Shown one piece after another: positions 25,356 through 34,241 of a DNA stretch of 64,000 bases. The first letter of the stretch is position 1; every line of letters starts with the position of its first letter. The notes beneath the pieces are model-generated. The model did no database searches. It saw nothing but the letters and a program-made list of their open reading frames with translations, and had not been told where the DNA came from. Both the position numbers and the translations under genes were made by a program. This DNA comes from an uncultured Granulosicoccus sp. GTDB taxonomy: Bacteria; Pseudomonadota; Gammaproteobacteria; Granulosicoccales; Granulosicoccaceae. The DNA lies in contig CANLNQ010000010.1 in the NCBI GenBank assembly GCA_947492525.1, forward strand, positions 62,001 to 126,000, in the 5' to 3' direction.

Positions 25356-26744
25356 CTACTTCATTCCCATGCCACCCATGCCGCCCATTCCACCCATACC
25401 CGGTGGCATCTTGCCCTGCATGGCACGCATCATCTTGGCCATGCCGCCCTTGCTCATCTTCTTCATGGTGCGGGCCATCTGCTGATGTTGCTTGAGCAGG
25501 CGATTGAGATCCTGCACCTGCAGACCTGCCCCGTTGGCAATGCGCTTCTTGCGCGAGCCCTTCAGAATCGCCGGGTATTTTCGCTCCTGTTCGGTCATCG
25601 AATTGACCAGGGCAATCATGTGAATGAACTGCTTGTCGTCGATCTTCTTCTTCATCGCATCGGGCACATCGCTCATGCCCGGCATCTTGTCCATCAATGC
25701 CGCCATGCCGCCCATATTGGCCATCTGTTCGAGCTGTTCCTTCAGATCGTTCAGATCGAAGTTCTTGCCCTTGCGCATCTTGTTGGCGAACTTCTCGGCC
25801 TTGTCGTGATCGACCTTGGCCGTGACCTCCTCCACCAGACTGACCACATCGCCCATGCCCAGAATGCGCGAGGCGATCCGGTCGGGGTGGAAGGTCTCCA
25901 GCGCGTCGGTCTTTTCACCCGCTCCGATGAACTTGATGGGCTTGCCGGTGATGACGCGTACGGACAGGGCCGCCCCGCCCCGCGCATCGCCGTCTGTCTT
26001 GGTCAGCACCACACCGGTCAGCGGCAGAGCCTCGCCGAAGGCGGCAGCCGTATTGGCGGCATCCTGACCGGTCATGCTGTCGACCACGAACAGGGTTTCC
26101 ACCGGCTTGATGGCGCTGTGCAGATCCTTGATCTCGGCCATCATTTCCTGATCGATGGCCAGACGACCGGCCGTATCGACCAGCAGTACATCCACCAGCT
26201 GCTTGCGCGCGGCATCCAGGGCGGCGCGCGCGATGTCCACCGGCGACTGCTCTACCGAGCTGGCGAAGAAGATCGCCCCCACGGAATCTGCCAGCGTCTC
26301 CAGCTGCTTGATGGCGGCCGGTCGGTAGACGTCACAGCTGACCACCATGACCTTCTTCTTGTCGCGCTCCTTCAACAGGCGCGCCAGTTTACCCACCGTG
26401 GTGGTCTTGCCCGCGCCTTGCAGGCCCGCCATCAGCACCACGGCCGGTGGCTGGGTCGCCAGATTCAACGGTTCCGCGTTGTCGCCCATGATGGCCACCA
26501 ACTCGTCGTTGACAACCTTGATGAAGGCTTGTCCCGGCGACAGGCTGCCGATGACTTCCTGACCCATGGCCTTGTCGCGCACCGAATCGATCAGCTGCTT
26601 GACAACCGGCAGGGCCACATCGGCCTCCAGCAGTGCCAGACGCACTTCGCGCAGCGTCTCCTTGATATTGTCTTCGGACAGACGCCCCTGACCCCGAAGA
26701 TTCTTGATCGTACGGCCTAGGCGCTCACTGAGATTGTCGAACAT
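25356..26744 (-). CDS. ffh: Signal recognition particle protein Ffh
   Basis: A 462-residue SRP54 homologue: N domain (MFDNLSERLGRTIKNLRG), G domain with Walker A GLQGAGKTTTVGKLA, VDTAGR, TKTDGDARGG and GAGEKTDAL, and a Met-rich M domain ending in repeats of GGMGG and MGMK. With 4.5S RNA it targets nascent membrane proteins to FtsY. Length and motifs are complete. It is divergent from the DUF2786 and YpjD-like region; an arrangement of ffh beside a ypjD-type gene is common in proteobacteria. Confidence 0.98.
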   Translation of the reverse strand: MFDNLSERLGRTIKNLRGQGRLSEDNIKETLREVRLALLEADVALPVVKQLIDSVRDKAMGQEVIGSLSPGQAFIKVVNDELVAIMGDNAEPLNLATQPPAVVLMAGLQGAGKTTTVGKLARLLKERDKKKVMVVSCDVYRPAAIKQLETLADSVGAIFFASSVEQSPVDIARAALDAARKQLVDVLLVDTAGRLAIDQEMMAEIKDLHSAIKPVETLFVVDSMTGQDAANTAAAFGEALPLTGVVLTKTDGDARGGAALSVRVITGKPIKFIGAGEKTDALETFHPDRIASRILGMGDVVSLVEEVTAKVDHDKAEKFANKMRKGKNFDLNDLKEQLEQMANMGGMAALMDKMPGMSDVPDAMKKKIDDKQFIHMIALVNSMTEQERKYPAILKGSRKKRIANGAGLQVQDLNRLLKQHQQMARTMKKMSKGGMAKMMRAMQGKMPPGMGGMGGMGGMGMK

Positions 26745-26846
26745 GTTCGGTCCTGTCTCGTGTTGAGGGGTTGTCGGTGGTCATACGGGCGAACACGCCG
26801 GCCGCCAACGCAATACCGACAGTATACGGGAGCCTGCGTCAGGCTT

Positions 26847-27578
26847 TCACGCGTTGCCGATGCTCTTCTGTCTCTGTCCACCCACCTGTTTGTCCAGCGA
26901 GACCCGAGAGCCATCATCCGACCCGGCAGAATGGGCCTGTCCATTGCGGTAGCGAACGCGCTTCGGGCGCCCCATGGTCAGGCCTTCCATGCAATTTTCG
27001 CGGACAATCTCGCGTTTGAGCACCGTCAGGCTGGCACTGCGGGGGATGTCTCCGTCGCTGCTACCGGTCGTGGCTTCGCGCCGCAGCGCCTCTTCGGCTT
27101 CACGTCGCTCCCGGTCGATCTTGCGCGCCCGTTCCAGTACGGCCAGCGCAAACCCGACACGGTAGTCAAAACTGGCAGAGCGCCCCGGTGGTACTTCGCC
27201 ATCACGCTTGCGCGCCTTCAACGAGCGTTCCATGACATCGGTCAGATAGCCGTAGGTCATGGAGGCCACTTCGGCATCGATACTGAACCCACGAAACTCG
27301 ATGGTGCGGCCCTTGACGCAGATGCAGTCATGCAGCAGGGCGACGGCCGAACCCAGCACCCCCACATAGCTGGGCACGGCACGGAAATCCTTGCCGATGG
27401 AACTGGCCCCGAATTCAGAGGTTTCCAGATCCGCTTCGCTGATACCGAACTTCGCCATCAGCGACTGACAACGGCGCATGGCAATCTCGGCCTCGTGCGG
27501 GCTGGATTCGCTTTCACGGCCCATGGCGTAGAGCTTGCGTATCCGCTCCAGCAGTTTTTCGCGATCGGCTTTTTCCAT
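26847..27578 (-). CDS. DUF2786 domain protein
   Basis: A 243-residue soluble protein. Residues 1-45 (LLERIRKLYAMGRESESSPHEAEIAMRRCQSLM) match the DUF2786 motif. The middle part (VPSYVGVLGSAVALLHDCICV, FRGFSIDAEVASMTYGYL) resembles the domain that usually follows DUF2786. The C-terminus is basic and low in complexity. Such proteins occur in phages and bacteria and their role is unknown. It is inserted between ffh and the ypjD-like gene and lies on the ffh strand, so it would be transcribed towards ffh. Confidence 0.82.
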   Translation of the reverse strand: MEKADREKLLERIRKLYAMGRESESSPHEAEIAMRRCQSLMAKFGISEADLETSEFGASSIGKDFRAVPSYVGVLGSAVALLHDCICVKGRTIEFRGFSIDAEVASMTYGYLTDVMERSLKARKRDGEVPPGRSASFDYRVGFALAVLERARKIDRERREAEEALRREATTGSSDGDIPRSASLTVLKREIVRENCMEGLTMGRPKRVRYRNGQAHSAGSDDGSRVSLDKQVGGQRQKSIGNA

Positions 27579-27749
27579 ACCCGAAGCATACCGGTCCGAA
27601 CCGCTTTCGGTGGCACGCTCCGGAGAGAAAGTTACCTGCCGGAGACGTTTTCCGACGCCTGCTTGCCGGCGGTGCTGCGTGGTATTCTTTCACCACCTTT
27701 CCTGCAGGTACGAACCTGCCGTATCAAGCTGAGGCTACAGGCAATCATC

Positions 27750-28607
27750 GTGAGCTACATCATTCCACTGATTGCAGTCGCGCTCTACAGCCTTGCCAGC
27801 GCACTGTTGTCCCGATCCCTGGCCCAACAAGGCCCCCGTTTCGATCAGTTGGCCATGTCCGAAGGCCCTGGCCACCCGCTCAGCGCACACAGCATCGCCA
27901 GCCGGGGTGAACGGCGCAAGAAGACGCTGTTGCTGGCGCTGGCCGCGGCCATGCTGCATGGCTGGGTCGTCTACCGACAAACCGGATTACCCGAGGACCT
28001 GACCCTGCCGCTGCTCACGGCCATTGCAGCGACCACCCTCACCGTCGTGCTCCTGCATATTCTGCTGTGTCTGAAACAGCCGGCCGACTATCTGGGCATC
28101 GCGGTCTACCCCCTGGCGGCCATCTCCCTGATCAGCAGTCATGCGGCCTCTGGTGGCGTTCCCATTGAAGGCAAGGGCGTGCAGATCCACGTCTTCCTGT
28201 CGCTGGTCTCCTACGCCATGCTGGCCCTGGCTGCGGCGCAGGCGGTTTTGGTGTCCATCCAGATACATTTTCTGTCCAGGCACAAGCCGGGCGGCTTCAT
28301 GCGGGCCCTGCCCCCGCTCGACTCCACAGAACAACTGCTGTACATCCTGTTCAGCACCGGTTTCGGCCTGCTCACACTGAGCCTGGCCAGTGGCTTTTTC
28401 TTCCTGGAAGACATGTTCGCCCAGCATCTGGTGCACAAGACAGTATTATCCTGCATTGCCTGGGGTATTTTCGGCATATTACTGTTTGGTCGCAGGCAAT
28501 TCGGCTGGCGCGGCAAGAAGGCCGTGCACTGGACTCTGGCCGGCTTTGCCACGCTGGTACTGGCCTACTTCGGCAGTAAAGTGGTGCTGGAGGTGGTTCT
28601 GCGTTGA
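27750..28607 (+). CDS. YpjD-like cytochrome c assembly family membrane protein
   Basis: A 285-residue protein with about eight membrane segments, related to CcsA/YpjD. Conserved points seen are GKGVQIHVFLSLVSYAMLALA (haem-ligand-type His), the FLSRHKPGG loop, TGFGLLTLSLASGFFF and HKTVLSCIAWGIFGILLFGR with a second His. The classic WGxxWxWD of haem exporters is not present, as is usual for this branch. The GTG at 27750 was chosen because the frame is membrane protein from there onward; the open frame continues far upstream without meaning. It is followed by the CorC/HlyC-type gene. Confidence 0.85.
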   Translation: MSYIIPLIAVALYSLASALLSRSLAQQGPRFDQLAMSEGPGHPLSAHSIASRGERRKKTLLLALAAAMLHGWVVYRQTGLPEDLTLPLLTAIAATTLTVVLLHILLCLKQPADYLGIAVYPLAAISLISSHAASGGVPIEGKGVQIHVFLSLVSYAMLALAAAQAVLVSIQIHFLSRHKPGGFMRALPPLDSTEQLLYILFSTGFGLLTLSLASGFFFLEDMFAQHLVHKTVLSCIAWGIFGILLFGRRQFGWRGKKAVHWTLAGFATLVLAYFGSKVVLEVVLR

Positions 28608-28718
28608 CGTGCCAGAGTGCACGTTGCGGATGTTACACATGACTAAGTTGGGATACGAGTATTCAAACCGGCTTACTCGTTGCTATAGTGCAACCATCGA
28701 CAAGCAAAAGCAGGCCAG

Positions 28719-30029
28719 TTGTTCTTGAACAGCATACCCATCAGCGCACTGGTATCCATACTGGTCTTGCTGGTAATCATCTCAGGTTTCTTCTCGGGGT
28801 CTGAGACGGCACTGATGTCACTCAATCGTTATCGGTTGCGTCATCAAGCCAATAACGGGCACAAGGCAGCCCAGCGAACCGCCAAACTGCTGGAAAAACC
28901 CGACAGGCTCATCAGCCTGATTCTGCTCGGCAACAACTTCGTCAACATTCTGGCGTCTGCCATTGCCACCGTCATTGCGCTACGGCTCATGGGCGAAGCG
29001 GGCATCGCGGTCGCCACCGGCCTGCTCACCATCGTCATCCTGGTGTTTGCCGAGGTCACCCCGAAGACCTTCGCTACCCGGCGCGCGGAAAAATTCGCCT
29101 TCATTGCATCGGCCGTCTACGGGCCGCTGATGATCGCCACCTACCCGCTGGTGGCCGCCACCAACTGGGTCAGCACGCTGATCCTCAAGATCCTGAAAAC
29201 CGATGCGGTCAGCGATGACGAGCATCTGTCGAGCGAAGAACTGCGCACCGTACTGAGCGAAACCGCCGGCATGATCCCGCAGCGCCACCGGGAAATGCTG
29301 GTCAACATCCTCGATCTGGGCACGGTATCGGTCAATGACATCATGGTGCCGCGCAACGAAGTGGTGGGTGTGGATCTGGCGGCTCCGTGGGATGAAGTGC
29401 TGCAGCAACTCAGTTCAAGCACTCACAGCCGTCTGCTCATGTACCGCGAGAGCATCGACAACGTGGTCGGCTTCCTGTATCTGCGCAACCTGCTGGAGGC
29501 CGTGCGTACCGGCAAGATCACACGCCAGTATGTCGAAAGCGTCATCCGCGAACCCTACTTCATTCCCGAAGGCACCACCCTGACGGTACAACTGCTGAAC
29601 TTTCAGCGCGAAAAACGCCGCATGGGCCTGGTCGTGGATGAATACGGCGACATCCAGGGCATGCTGACGCTGGAAGACATTCTCGAAGAGATCGTGGGTG
29701 AATTCGACAACGATCCGCACATCTCGCCGCCGGAGATCCGCCCTCAGCCCGATGGCAGCATCATCGTCGACGGAACCACTCAGGTGCGCAACCTGAATCG
29801 CTCACTCAACTGGGCACTGCCTTCGGAAGGGCCGAAGACGCTGAACGGCATCGTGGTCGAGCATTTCGAGAATTTTCCGCCGCAAGGCGCGGTATTCACG
29901 CTCAACGGTCACCCCATGACCATCCTCGCGGTGGAAGACAACAAGGTGCAGCAGGTACGCATCGATCCGGCGGTGGAGCCGGAAGATGATGAGGAAAACC
30001 GCAACTCGCGTGCGGCGGCGGGTGATTGA
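28719..30029 (+). CDS. CorC/HlyC (CNNM/YfjD) family transporter-like protein
   Basis: A 436-residue protein of the CNNM superfamily: a DUF21 membrane domain (residues about 1-180, with GFFSGSETALMSLNRYRL and LIGNN-like LLGNNFVNILAS), a CBS pair (about 205-325, VNDIMVPRNEVVGVD and VVDEYGDIQGMLTLEDILEE) and a C-terminal CorC/HlyC domain (about 340-425, LPSEGPKTLNGIVVEHF). Family members handle magnesium or cobalt efflux. It starts with TTG at 28719 or at 28725; CAGG upstream fits either. Confidence 0.92.
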   Translation: MFLNSIPISALVSILVLLVIISGFFSGSETALMSLNRYRLRHQANNGHKAAQRTAKLLEKPDRLISLILLGNNFVNILASAIATVIALRLMGEAGIAVATGLLTIVILVFAEVTPKTFATRRAEKFAFIASAVYGPLMIATYPLVAATNWVSTLILKILKTDAVSDDEHLSSEELRTVLSETAGMIPQRHREMLVNILDLGTVSVNDIMVPRNEVVGVDLAAPWDEVLQQLSSSTHSRLLMYRESIDNVVGFLYLRNLLEAVRTGKITRQYVESVIREPYFIPEGTTLTVQLLNFQREKRRMGLVVDEYGDIQGMLTLEDILEEIVGEFDNDPHISPPEIRPQPDGSIIVDGTTQVRNLNRSLNWALPSEGPKTLNGIVVEHFENFPPQGAVFTLNGHPMTILAVEDNKVQQVRIDPAVEPEDDEENRNSRAAAGD

Positions 30030-30180
30030 ACGCCGCTGTAGATCCACGGCCGAGCCGCGGCCAGCTGCACGGAGAAAGCTGACGACAAGCTGACGGTATT
30101 TCTGCTGCGGCTTCAGCTTGCTGTCAGTCGGAGGGTTCAATCTTCAAGGCTCCTGATAAACCGACTGGAGCACTACCCTC

Positions 30181-30456
30181 ATGAAATTCAAGACACTGTC
30201 TTTGTCAGCCATCGGCCTTCTGGTCTCTGTGGCGGCAGCAAATGCCACTGCCAGCGATCTGTGCAACGTTGCTGAAGCTGATCGCCAACCCATCGAGAAC
30301 CTGCAATCCAGGCTCGAATCCGAAGGCTGGGAGATCAGGAAGATCAAGGTGGACGAAGGTTGCTACGAAGCCTATGCCATCAATGCGGAAGGTCAGCGGG
30401 TGGAAGCCTATTTCGACCCGCAAACCTTCGAGCTGATCAAATCGGAAATCGACTAG
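30181..30456 (+). CDS. Exported PepSY-domain protein
   Basis: A 91-residue protein with a signal peptide (cleavage near ANATA-SD) and one PepSY-like domain: LQSRLESEGWEIRKIKVDEGCYEAYAI, then EAYFDPQTFELI. Two Cys (in LCNVA and EGCYEA) could pair. Proteins of this type often sit beside cytochrome b561 genes and two-component systems; here the cytochrome b gene follows after 66 bp, so the two are probably an operon. Exact function unknown. Confidence 0.85.
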   Translation: MKFKTLSLSAIGLLVSVAAANATASDLCNVAEADRQPIENLQSRLESEGWEIRKIKVDEGCYEAYAINAEGQRVEAYFDPQTFELIKSEID

Positions 30457-30522
30457 CGATCCGCTCACCTGACGATGGTCAGGCAAGCGGATCAAGCGAT
30501 TCCGGATGATCGGGAAGCAACC

Positions 30523-31068
30523 ATGAAAGACAAGCAGACTGTAAGCGTCTGGGATCCGATTGTCAGGCTCTTTCACTGGAGCCTGGTGCTCAGCTTCGCC
30601 GTTGCGTGGCTGAGCGCGGAATCCTGGAGAGATTTGCACGAATGGGCCGGGTACGCGGCCGCATTACTCATCAGCGTCCGTATCCTCTGGGGCTTCACGG
30701 GAAGTCACTACGCCCGCTTCCGACAATTCGTGCGCAAACCTGCCAGTGTGATCGCCTTCGGCCGCGCCATGCTGCGTCACCAGGAACCGCGTCATATCGG
30801 CCATAACCCGGCCGGTGGCTACATGATACTGGGACTGCTGGCAGCCATGGCGGTGACGGCTCTGACCGGATGGATGTACACCCTGGATGCCTTCTGGGGT
30901 GAGGAATGGGTGGAAAAGCTGCACGAAGCCACGGCAACGCTCATGCTTGTCATGGTCATCGCTCATGTTGCCGGGGTTCTGTATACCAGCCACCAGCACC
31001 AGGAGAATCTGGTCAAGGCCATGATCAGCGGCAAGAAGCGCAAGGCCGGACCGGATGACATCGACTGA
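30523..31068 (+). CDS. Cytochrome b561-type di-haem membrane protein
   Basis: A 181-residue protein with four membrane helices and the haem-ligand His pattern of the b561/NapC-linked family: VWDPIVRLFHWSLVLSF (His in helix 1), RDLHEWAGYAAAL (helix 2), GHNPAGGYM (loop) and KLHEATATLMLVMVIAHVAGV (helix 4). It transfers electrons across the inner membrane to periplasmic acceptors. GGGAAG precedes the ATG at 30523; an upstream in-frame start was rejected because it would add residues before the conserved start. Confidence 0.92.
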   Translation: MKDKQTVSVWDPIVRLFHWSLVLSFAVAWLSAESWRDLHEWAGYAAALLISVRILWGFTGSHYARFRQFVRKPASVIAFGRAMLRHQEPRHIGHNPAGGYMILGLLAAMAVTALTGWMYTLDAFWGEEWVEKLHEATATLMLVMVIAHVAGVLYTSHQHQENLVKAMISGKKRKAGPDDID

Positions 31069-31226
31069 TCCTGCCCAACTCGGCCAAGCAGGACAGCCGC
31101 TCACCCGGTGCATCGTAAGCGGTATCATCGTCGCTGATATGCCGAGGCCTGCTCCACTCGCTGGATTGTCCACGACGGATCTTGCCCTCGCCGCCTTTCG
31201 GCAGTTCAGCCTGCCTTCACTACGTC

Positions 31227-31973
31227 ATGAGACCGATGCACAGCGATACCTTTTCGATGGACGTCATCGCCACCATTCGCTCCTGCTACAGCCAGCGTTT
31301 CGGCATCCCGCGACAGCCTGGACTGGTGGACAGCGCCGTTGCGTCCATCGAGTTCGACCCCAGCAGCGACAACGAGTTGGCATTGCGGGACCTGGGTTCC
31401 TTCTCCCATCTGTGGGTCGTGTTCGTGTTTCACGGCCAGAACTATTCACGCTTCAAACCACTGGTACAGCCACCTCGGCTTGGCGGCAAGAAGACGATGG
31501 GGGTCTATGCCACGCGAAGCCCCAATCGACCCAACCCCATCGGGCTGAGCGCCGTGGCCCTGCGCGAAGTCCGTTTCGACCAGGACCGTTTTCGTGTTCT
31601 CGTGGACGGTGGCGATTTTCTCGATGGCACGCCGGTACTGGATATCAAACCCTATGTGCCGTTTGTCGATGCCATACCGGATGCCAGGTCCGACTGGGCG
31701 ACACAGATCCAGGATGGCCTCGAGGTGGACTGGAATGCAGAGGCGCTGGAACGACTGGCGGAGGTCGAACCTCATGCTGATCTTGTGGCAACCGGCTCAC
31801 AGGGCCTGCGAAGGCTGATCGAGCAGACACTGGCCCAGGATCCACGACCGGCCTACGAGCGCGGCAAGGACGGTAAAGCGGGCCAACACTGGGGGGTACT
31901 GGTAGGCCCGGTGGATGTGATGTTCGAAGTCCGCCAGGGACGCGCGATCGTGGTGTCGATCAAGCAGGCCTGA
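31227..31973 (+). CDS. trmO: tRNA t6A37 N6-methyltransferase TrmO (TsaA)
   Basis: A 248-residue TrmO homologue. The TsaA beta-barrel domain spans residues about 8-150, with IRSCYSQRFGIPRQPGLV, SFSHLWVVFVFHGQ and the SAM-site motif RSPNRPNPIGLSAVAL, followed by GTPVLDIKPYVPFVDAI. A C-terminal part with YERGKDGKAGQHWGVL matches the extra domain of enterobacterial TrmO. It methylates t6A at position 37 of tRNA-Thr. Several in-frame ATG codons lie between 31182 and 31257; 31227 was chosen by family length without a decisive ribosome site. Confidence 0.93.
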   Translation: MRPMHSDTFSMDVIATIRSCYSQRFGIPRQPGLVDSAVASIEFDPSSDNELALRDLGSFSHLWVVFVFHGQNYSRFKPLVQPPRLGGKKTMGVYATRSPNRPNPIGLSAVALREVRFDQDRFRVLVDGGDFLDGTPVLDIKPYVPFVDAIPDARSDWATQIQDGLEVDWNAEALERLAEVEPHADLVATGSQGLRRLIEQTLAQDPRPAYERGKDGKAGQHWGVLVGPVDVMFEVRQGRAIVVSIKQA

Positions 31974-31989
31974 GCGGGTATCGTCGAAG

Positions 31990-33042
31990 CTATTTTTCGT
32001 CAACCACGATGAGGTCGCCGCTGTCACCGGCCAGCAGGCGCACCAGATGGAAGATCGCCAGCGGGTCTTCACCGTGTTTGGCCACGATTGCCGCAAACGC
32101 CTGCTTGGCTGACGGATCATCGGATTCAAGTTTCTCGTAGGCCTCGTTGTAGGCCGCCACCACCGATGAGCACATCTGCTCCCGTGCCAGAGGCTCGAAC
32201 ACCTTCAACCCGTTTGTCTTGCCTTTCAGAACGAGTGTACCGACTGGTCGACCGAAGAAACCGGAGATGCCGTCAACCACCGTGGCACTGGTGCAGATTC
32301 TCGTGCCCAGGTGCTTGTTGACCGATTCCAGCCGGGCAGCGGTATTGACCGTATCGCCGTAGGCGGTGTAGTTGAAGAAGACTTCGCCGCCGAAGTTACC
32401 CACCGTGGCCGCCCCCTTGTGCAGACCGATGCGCGTGACCCCCAGATGGATGCCCTCTTCGGCCTTGCGCTTGCGAAACGCCTCGGAGAAGGCATCGATC
32501 TCCAGCGCACAGGCCAGACCACAGGCAGCCTGCTCGGGCAGCTCCACAGGCGCGCCGAAGATGACATGCAAGGCGTCACCAACGATCTTGTCGGTCGTTC
32601 CACCGTGACGAAAGACGATCTGCGTCATGTTGTCCAGGTATTCGTTCAACAGCGGCACGGTCACGGCAGGATCATGAGCCTCCACCAGCGCCGTGAAATC
32701 GGAAATGTCGGTGAACAGGAACGTCAGCTCCCGCCGCTCTCCGCCCAGACCGAGAAAGTCGGGATCGACCACCAGCTGTTCTGCCAGGTTCGGAGAAAAG
32801 TAGCGCGACAGGGTAGCCTTGGCCGTCTCTGCCGCATTGCGCAGTCGGCGCAATTCCTCATCATTGCGATCACTGACGCGCAGCAACCGACGGGTCACCT
32901 TGAACAACTTGCAGTATTCGCTGAGTAGCGATTCGACCATCTGCCGGCTGTCCGGGTCCTGCTCCACTTCCTTTCGTGCAAGCCAGGCATTGGCCGTTGC
33001 GATCGTCTGTTCCTCCCGCGAAAAAAGGTCGGCGGTAGACAT
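31990..33042 (-). CDS. Class III nucleotide cyclase (probable adenylate cyclase) coupled to siaC
   Basis: A 350-residue soluble protein: a helical N-terminus (about 1-80), the helical lead RYFSPNLAEQL, and a cyclase homology domain. Metal Asp112 is in FLFTDISDF and Asp156 in KIVGDAL. Lys152 and Thr226 (FNYTAYGD) occupy the purine-selecting positions, and Asn233 and Arg237 (VNTAAR) are the transition-state residues. The Lys/Thr pair is that of class IIIb adenylate cyclases, several of which respond to bicarbonate. All catalytic residues are present, so it should make cAMP. Its ATG overlaps the siaC TGA (TGATG), so it is the output gene of a Sia-type module in place of the usual GGDEF enzyme SiaD. 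Confidence 0.93.
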   Translation of the reverse strand: MSTADLFSREEQTIATANAWLARKEVEQDPDSRQMVESLLSEYCKLFKVTRRLLRVSDRNDEELRRLRNAAETAKATLSRYFSPNLAEQLVVDPDFLGLGGERRELTFLFTDISDFTALVEAHDPAVTVPLLNEYLDNMTQIVFRHGGTTDKIVGDALHVIFGAPVELPEQAACGLACALEIDAFSEAFRKRKAEEGIHLGVTRIGLHKGAATVGNFGGEVFFNYTAYGDTVNTAARLESVNKHLGTRICTSATVVDGISGFFGRPVGTLVLKGKTNGLKVFEPLAREQMCSSVVAAYNEAYEKLESDDPSAKQAFAAIVAKHGEDPLAIFHLVRLLAGDSGDLIVVDEK

Positions 33043-33425
33043 CACACGACCATTCTTTCGAGTCTGAAATTGACGGCGCGCAGATCTTCCCCGAAATCCA
33101 CACCGAGTTCCTCCATGGTGTCGTCTTCCGGATCATGAAACCAGTACACATCCACCTGACATCCCCGGAGCGCTGCCTGATCAAGCTTGTCCATGAGCAG
33201 CATGATGGCCTTGGCGCTGCTGCTGTTGAAATAGATCAGTTCGAAATCGAAGCGGCAATGTGGGGGAGAATCCTGCAGATAGGCATCCAGCGCATCGAAC
33301 AGGGGGTGGTAGAAACGGGTGACATCCTCGGGATACGATTCGCCGACCAGACGCAGACGGTGTGCCGGAAAATCGAAAGAGACTTGGGGTGTTCGGGTCG
33401 TTGCGGGTATCTCGAGTGCATCCAT
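33042..33425 (-). CDS. siaC: SiaC-like phospho-switch protein (DUF1987)
   Basis: A 127-residue DUF1987 protein. The family motif LIYFNSSSAKAIMLLMDKLD is complete. In Pseudomonas aeruginosa SiaC the phosphorylated residue is Thr68; here residue 68 is Ser (FNS68SSAK), still phosphorylatable. Unphosphorylated SiaC binds and activates the partner cyclase in the known pathway. It lies 16 bp after siaB and shares one base with the cyclase gene. The start MDALEIPATT is the family start; the longer upstream frame overlaps siaB and was rejected. Confidence 0.88.
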   Translation of the reverse strand: MDALEIPATTRTPQVSFDFPAHRLRLVGESYPEDVTRFYHPLFDALDAYLQDSPPHCRFDFELIYFNSSSAKAIMLLMDKLDQAALRGCQVDVYWFHDPEDDTMEELGVDFGEDLRAVNFRLERMVV

Positions 33426-33441
33426 GATGATGGCATCTCTC

Positions 33442-34005
33442 TCAGATGGTCGCCTTGATGGCGAAGAACGTATGCTCATCATCCACTTCCTCGAACTCGA
33501 ATTCAATGGGTCGGGATGTTCGACGAGCAATTTCCATGAATCCGACACCGGCCCCCTCTTCGAGCTCCTGCAGGTTGCGCAGTTGCGATTTATAGGCAAT
33601 TTTCAGCTCTTCCGGCGATTTGTTCTGCAAATCCGTCAGTCTGGCTCGTATACCCGGCACATCGGCGGCCACGATCAGGTTGCCCGAATGAATGATGAAA
33701 TCATCACCCACCTGGCCGATGGTCAGGATGCCGTATCGGGAATGGCCTTGCGATTCCTTCATCGGTCGCTTGTCTTCGGTGGATGCCTGCCTGGCCGAAT
33801 AGCGGATAATGTTCTGCATCTGCTCGACAAACACGGCAAATATGCTGCGAGTGGTTCTGGTATCGACATCTTCACTCTCCAGCTTGTTCTTCAAGGCCGA
33901 ACCGATGCCGGTGAGAATGTTCTCGGTGATGCAGCCGCAATAGGCAAAGGTAATGCCCTGTGAGTGCAACTGTGACTGCAGCTCGTTGAGTTTACTGGCT
34001 CTCAC
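33442..34005 (-). CDS. siaB: SiaB family protein kinase
   Basis: A 187-residue SiaB homologue (DUF6272), a GHKL-like kinase that phosphorylates SiaC. Conserved parts: GCITENILTGIGSALKNKLE, the N-box-like FAVFVEQMQNIIRYSA, YGILTIGQVGDDFIIHSGN and the glycine turn EGAGVGFMEIARRTSRP near the end. The start is GTG at 34003-34005 with AGGGAGA five bases upstream; no better ATG exists. First gene of the leftward siaB-siaC-cyclase operon; the phosphatase SiaA is divergent from it. Confidence 0.88.
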   Translation of the reverse strand: MRASKLNELQSQLHSQGITFAYCGCITENILTGIGSALKNKLESEDVDTRTTRSIFAVFVEQMQNIIRYSARQASTEDKRPMKESQGHSRYGILTIGQVGDDFIIHSGNLIVAADVPGIRARLTDLQNKSPEELKIAYKSQLRNLQELEEGAGVGFMEIARRTSRPIEFEFEEVDDEHTFFAIKATI

Positions 34006-34241
34006 TAGTGTCTCCCTTGCCGGCACCTTCACAAGGCATGCGCACAAGCTGCCTCATGCTCCGCCGGGTGCAATGAAACCGAGACTATTGAACAGTGTCG
34101 TTCACACGTTGATATATGTATCATAGAACGGCTGTAATAAAAAACGATTATTACTGCAAGCCGATTACCGGGCAATCACCAACAGGGCCTGGCAGCTTGC
34201 CGAGCAAGCGACCAGAGCACCTGCTGCGCCAGGAGATGTAC

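Noticed and set aside
25341-26720. 459-codon plus-strand open frame
   Set aside because: It is the antisense frame of ffh; its His/Leu/Gln-rich product matches no family, whereas the minus strand encodes a complete Ffh.
26760-27749. Long N-terminal extension of the YpjD-like frame
   Set aside because: It runs antisense through the DUF2786 gene and has no membrane or domain character; the protein begins at the GTG 27750.
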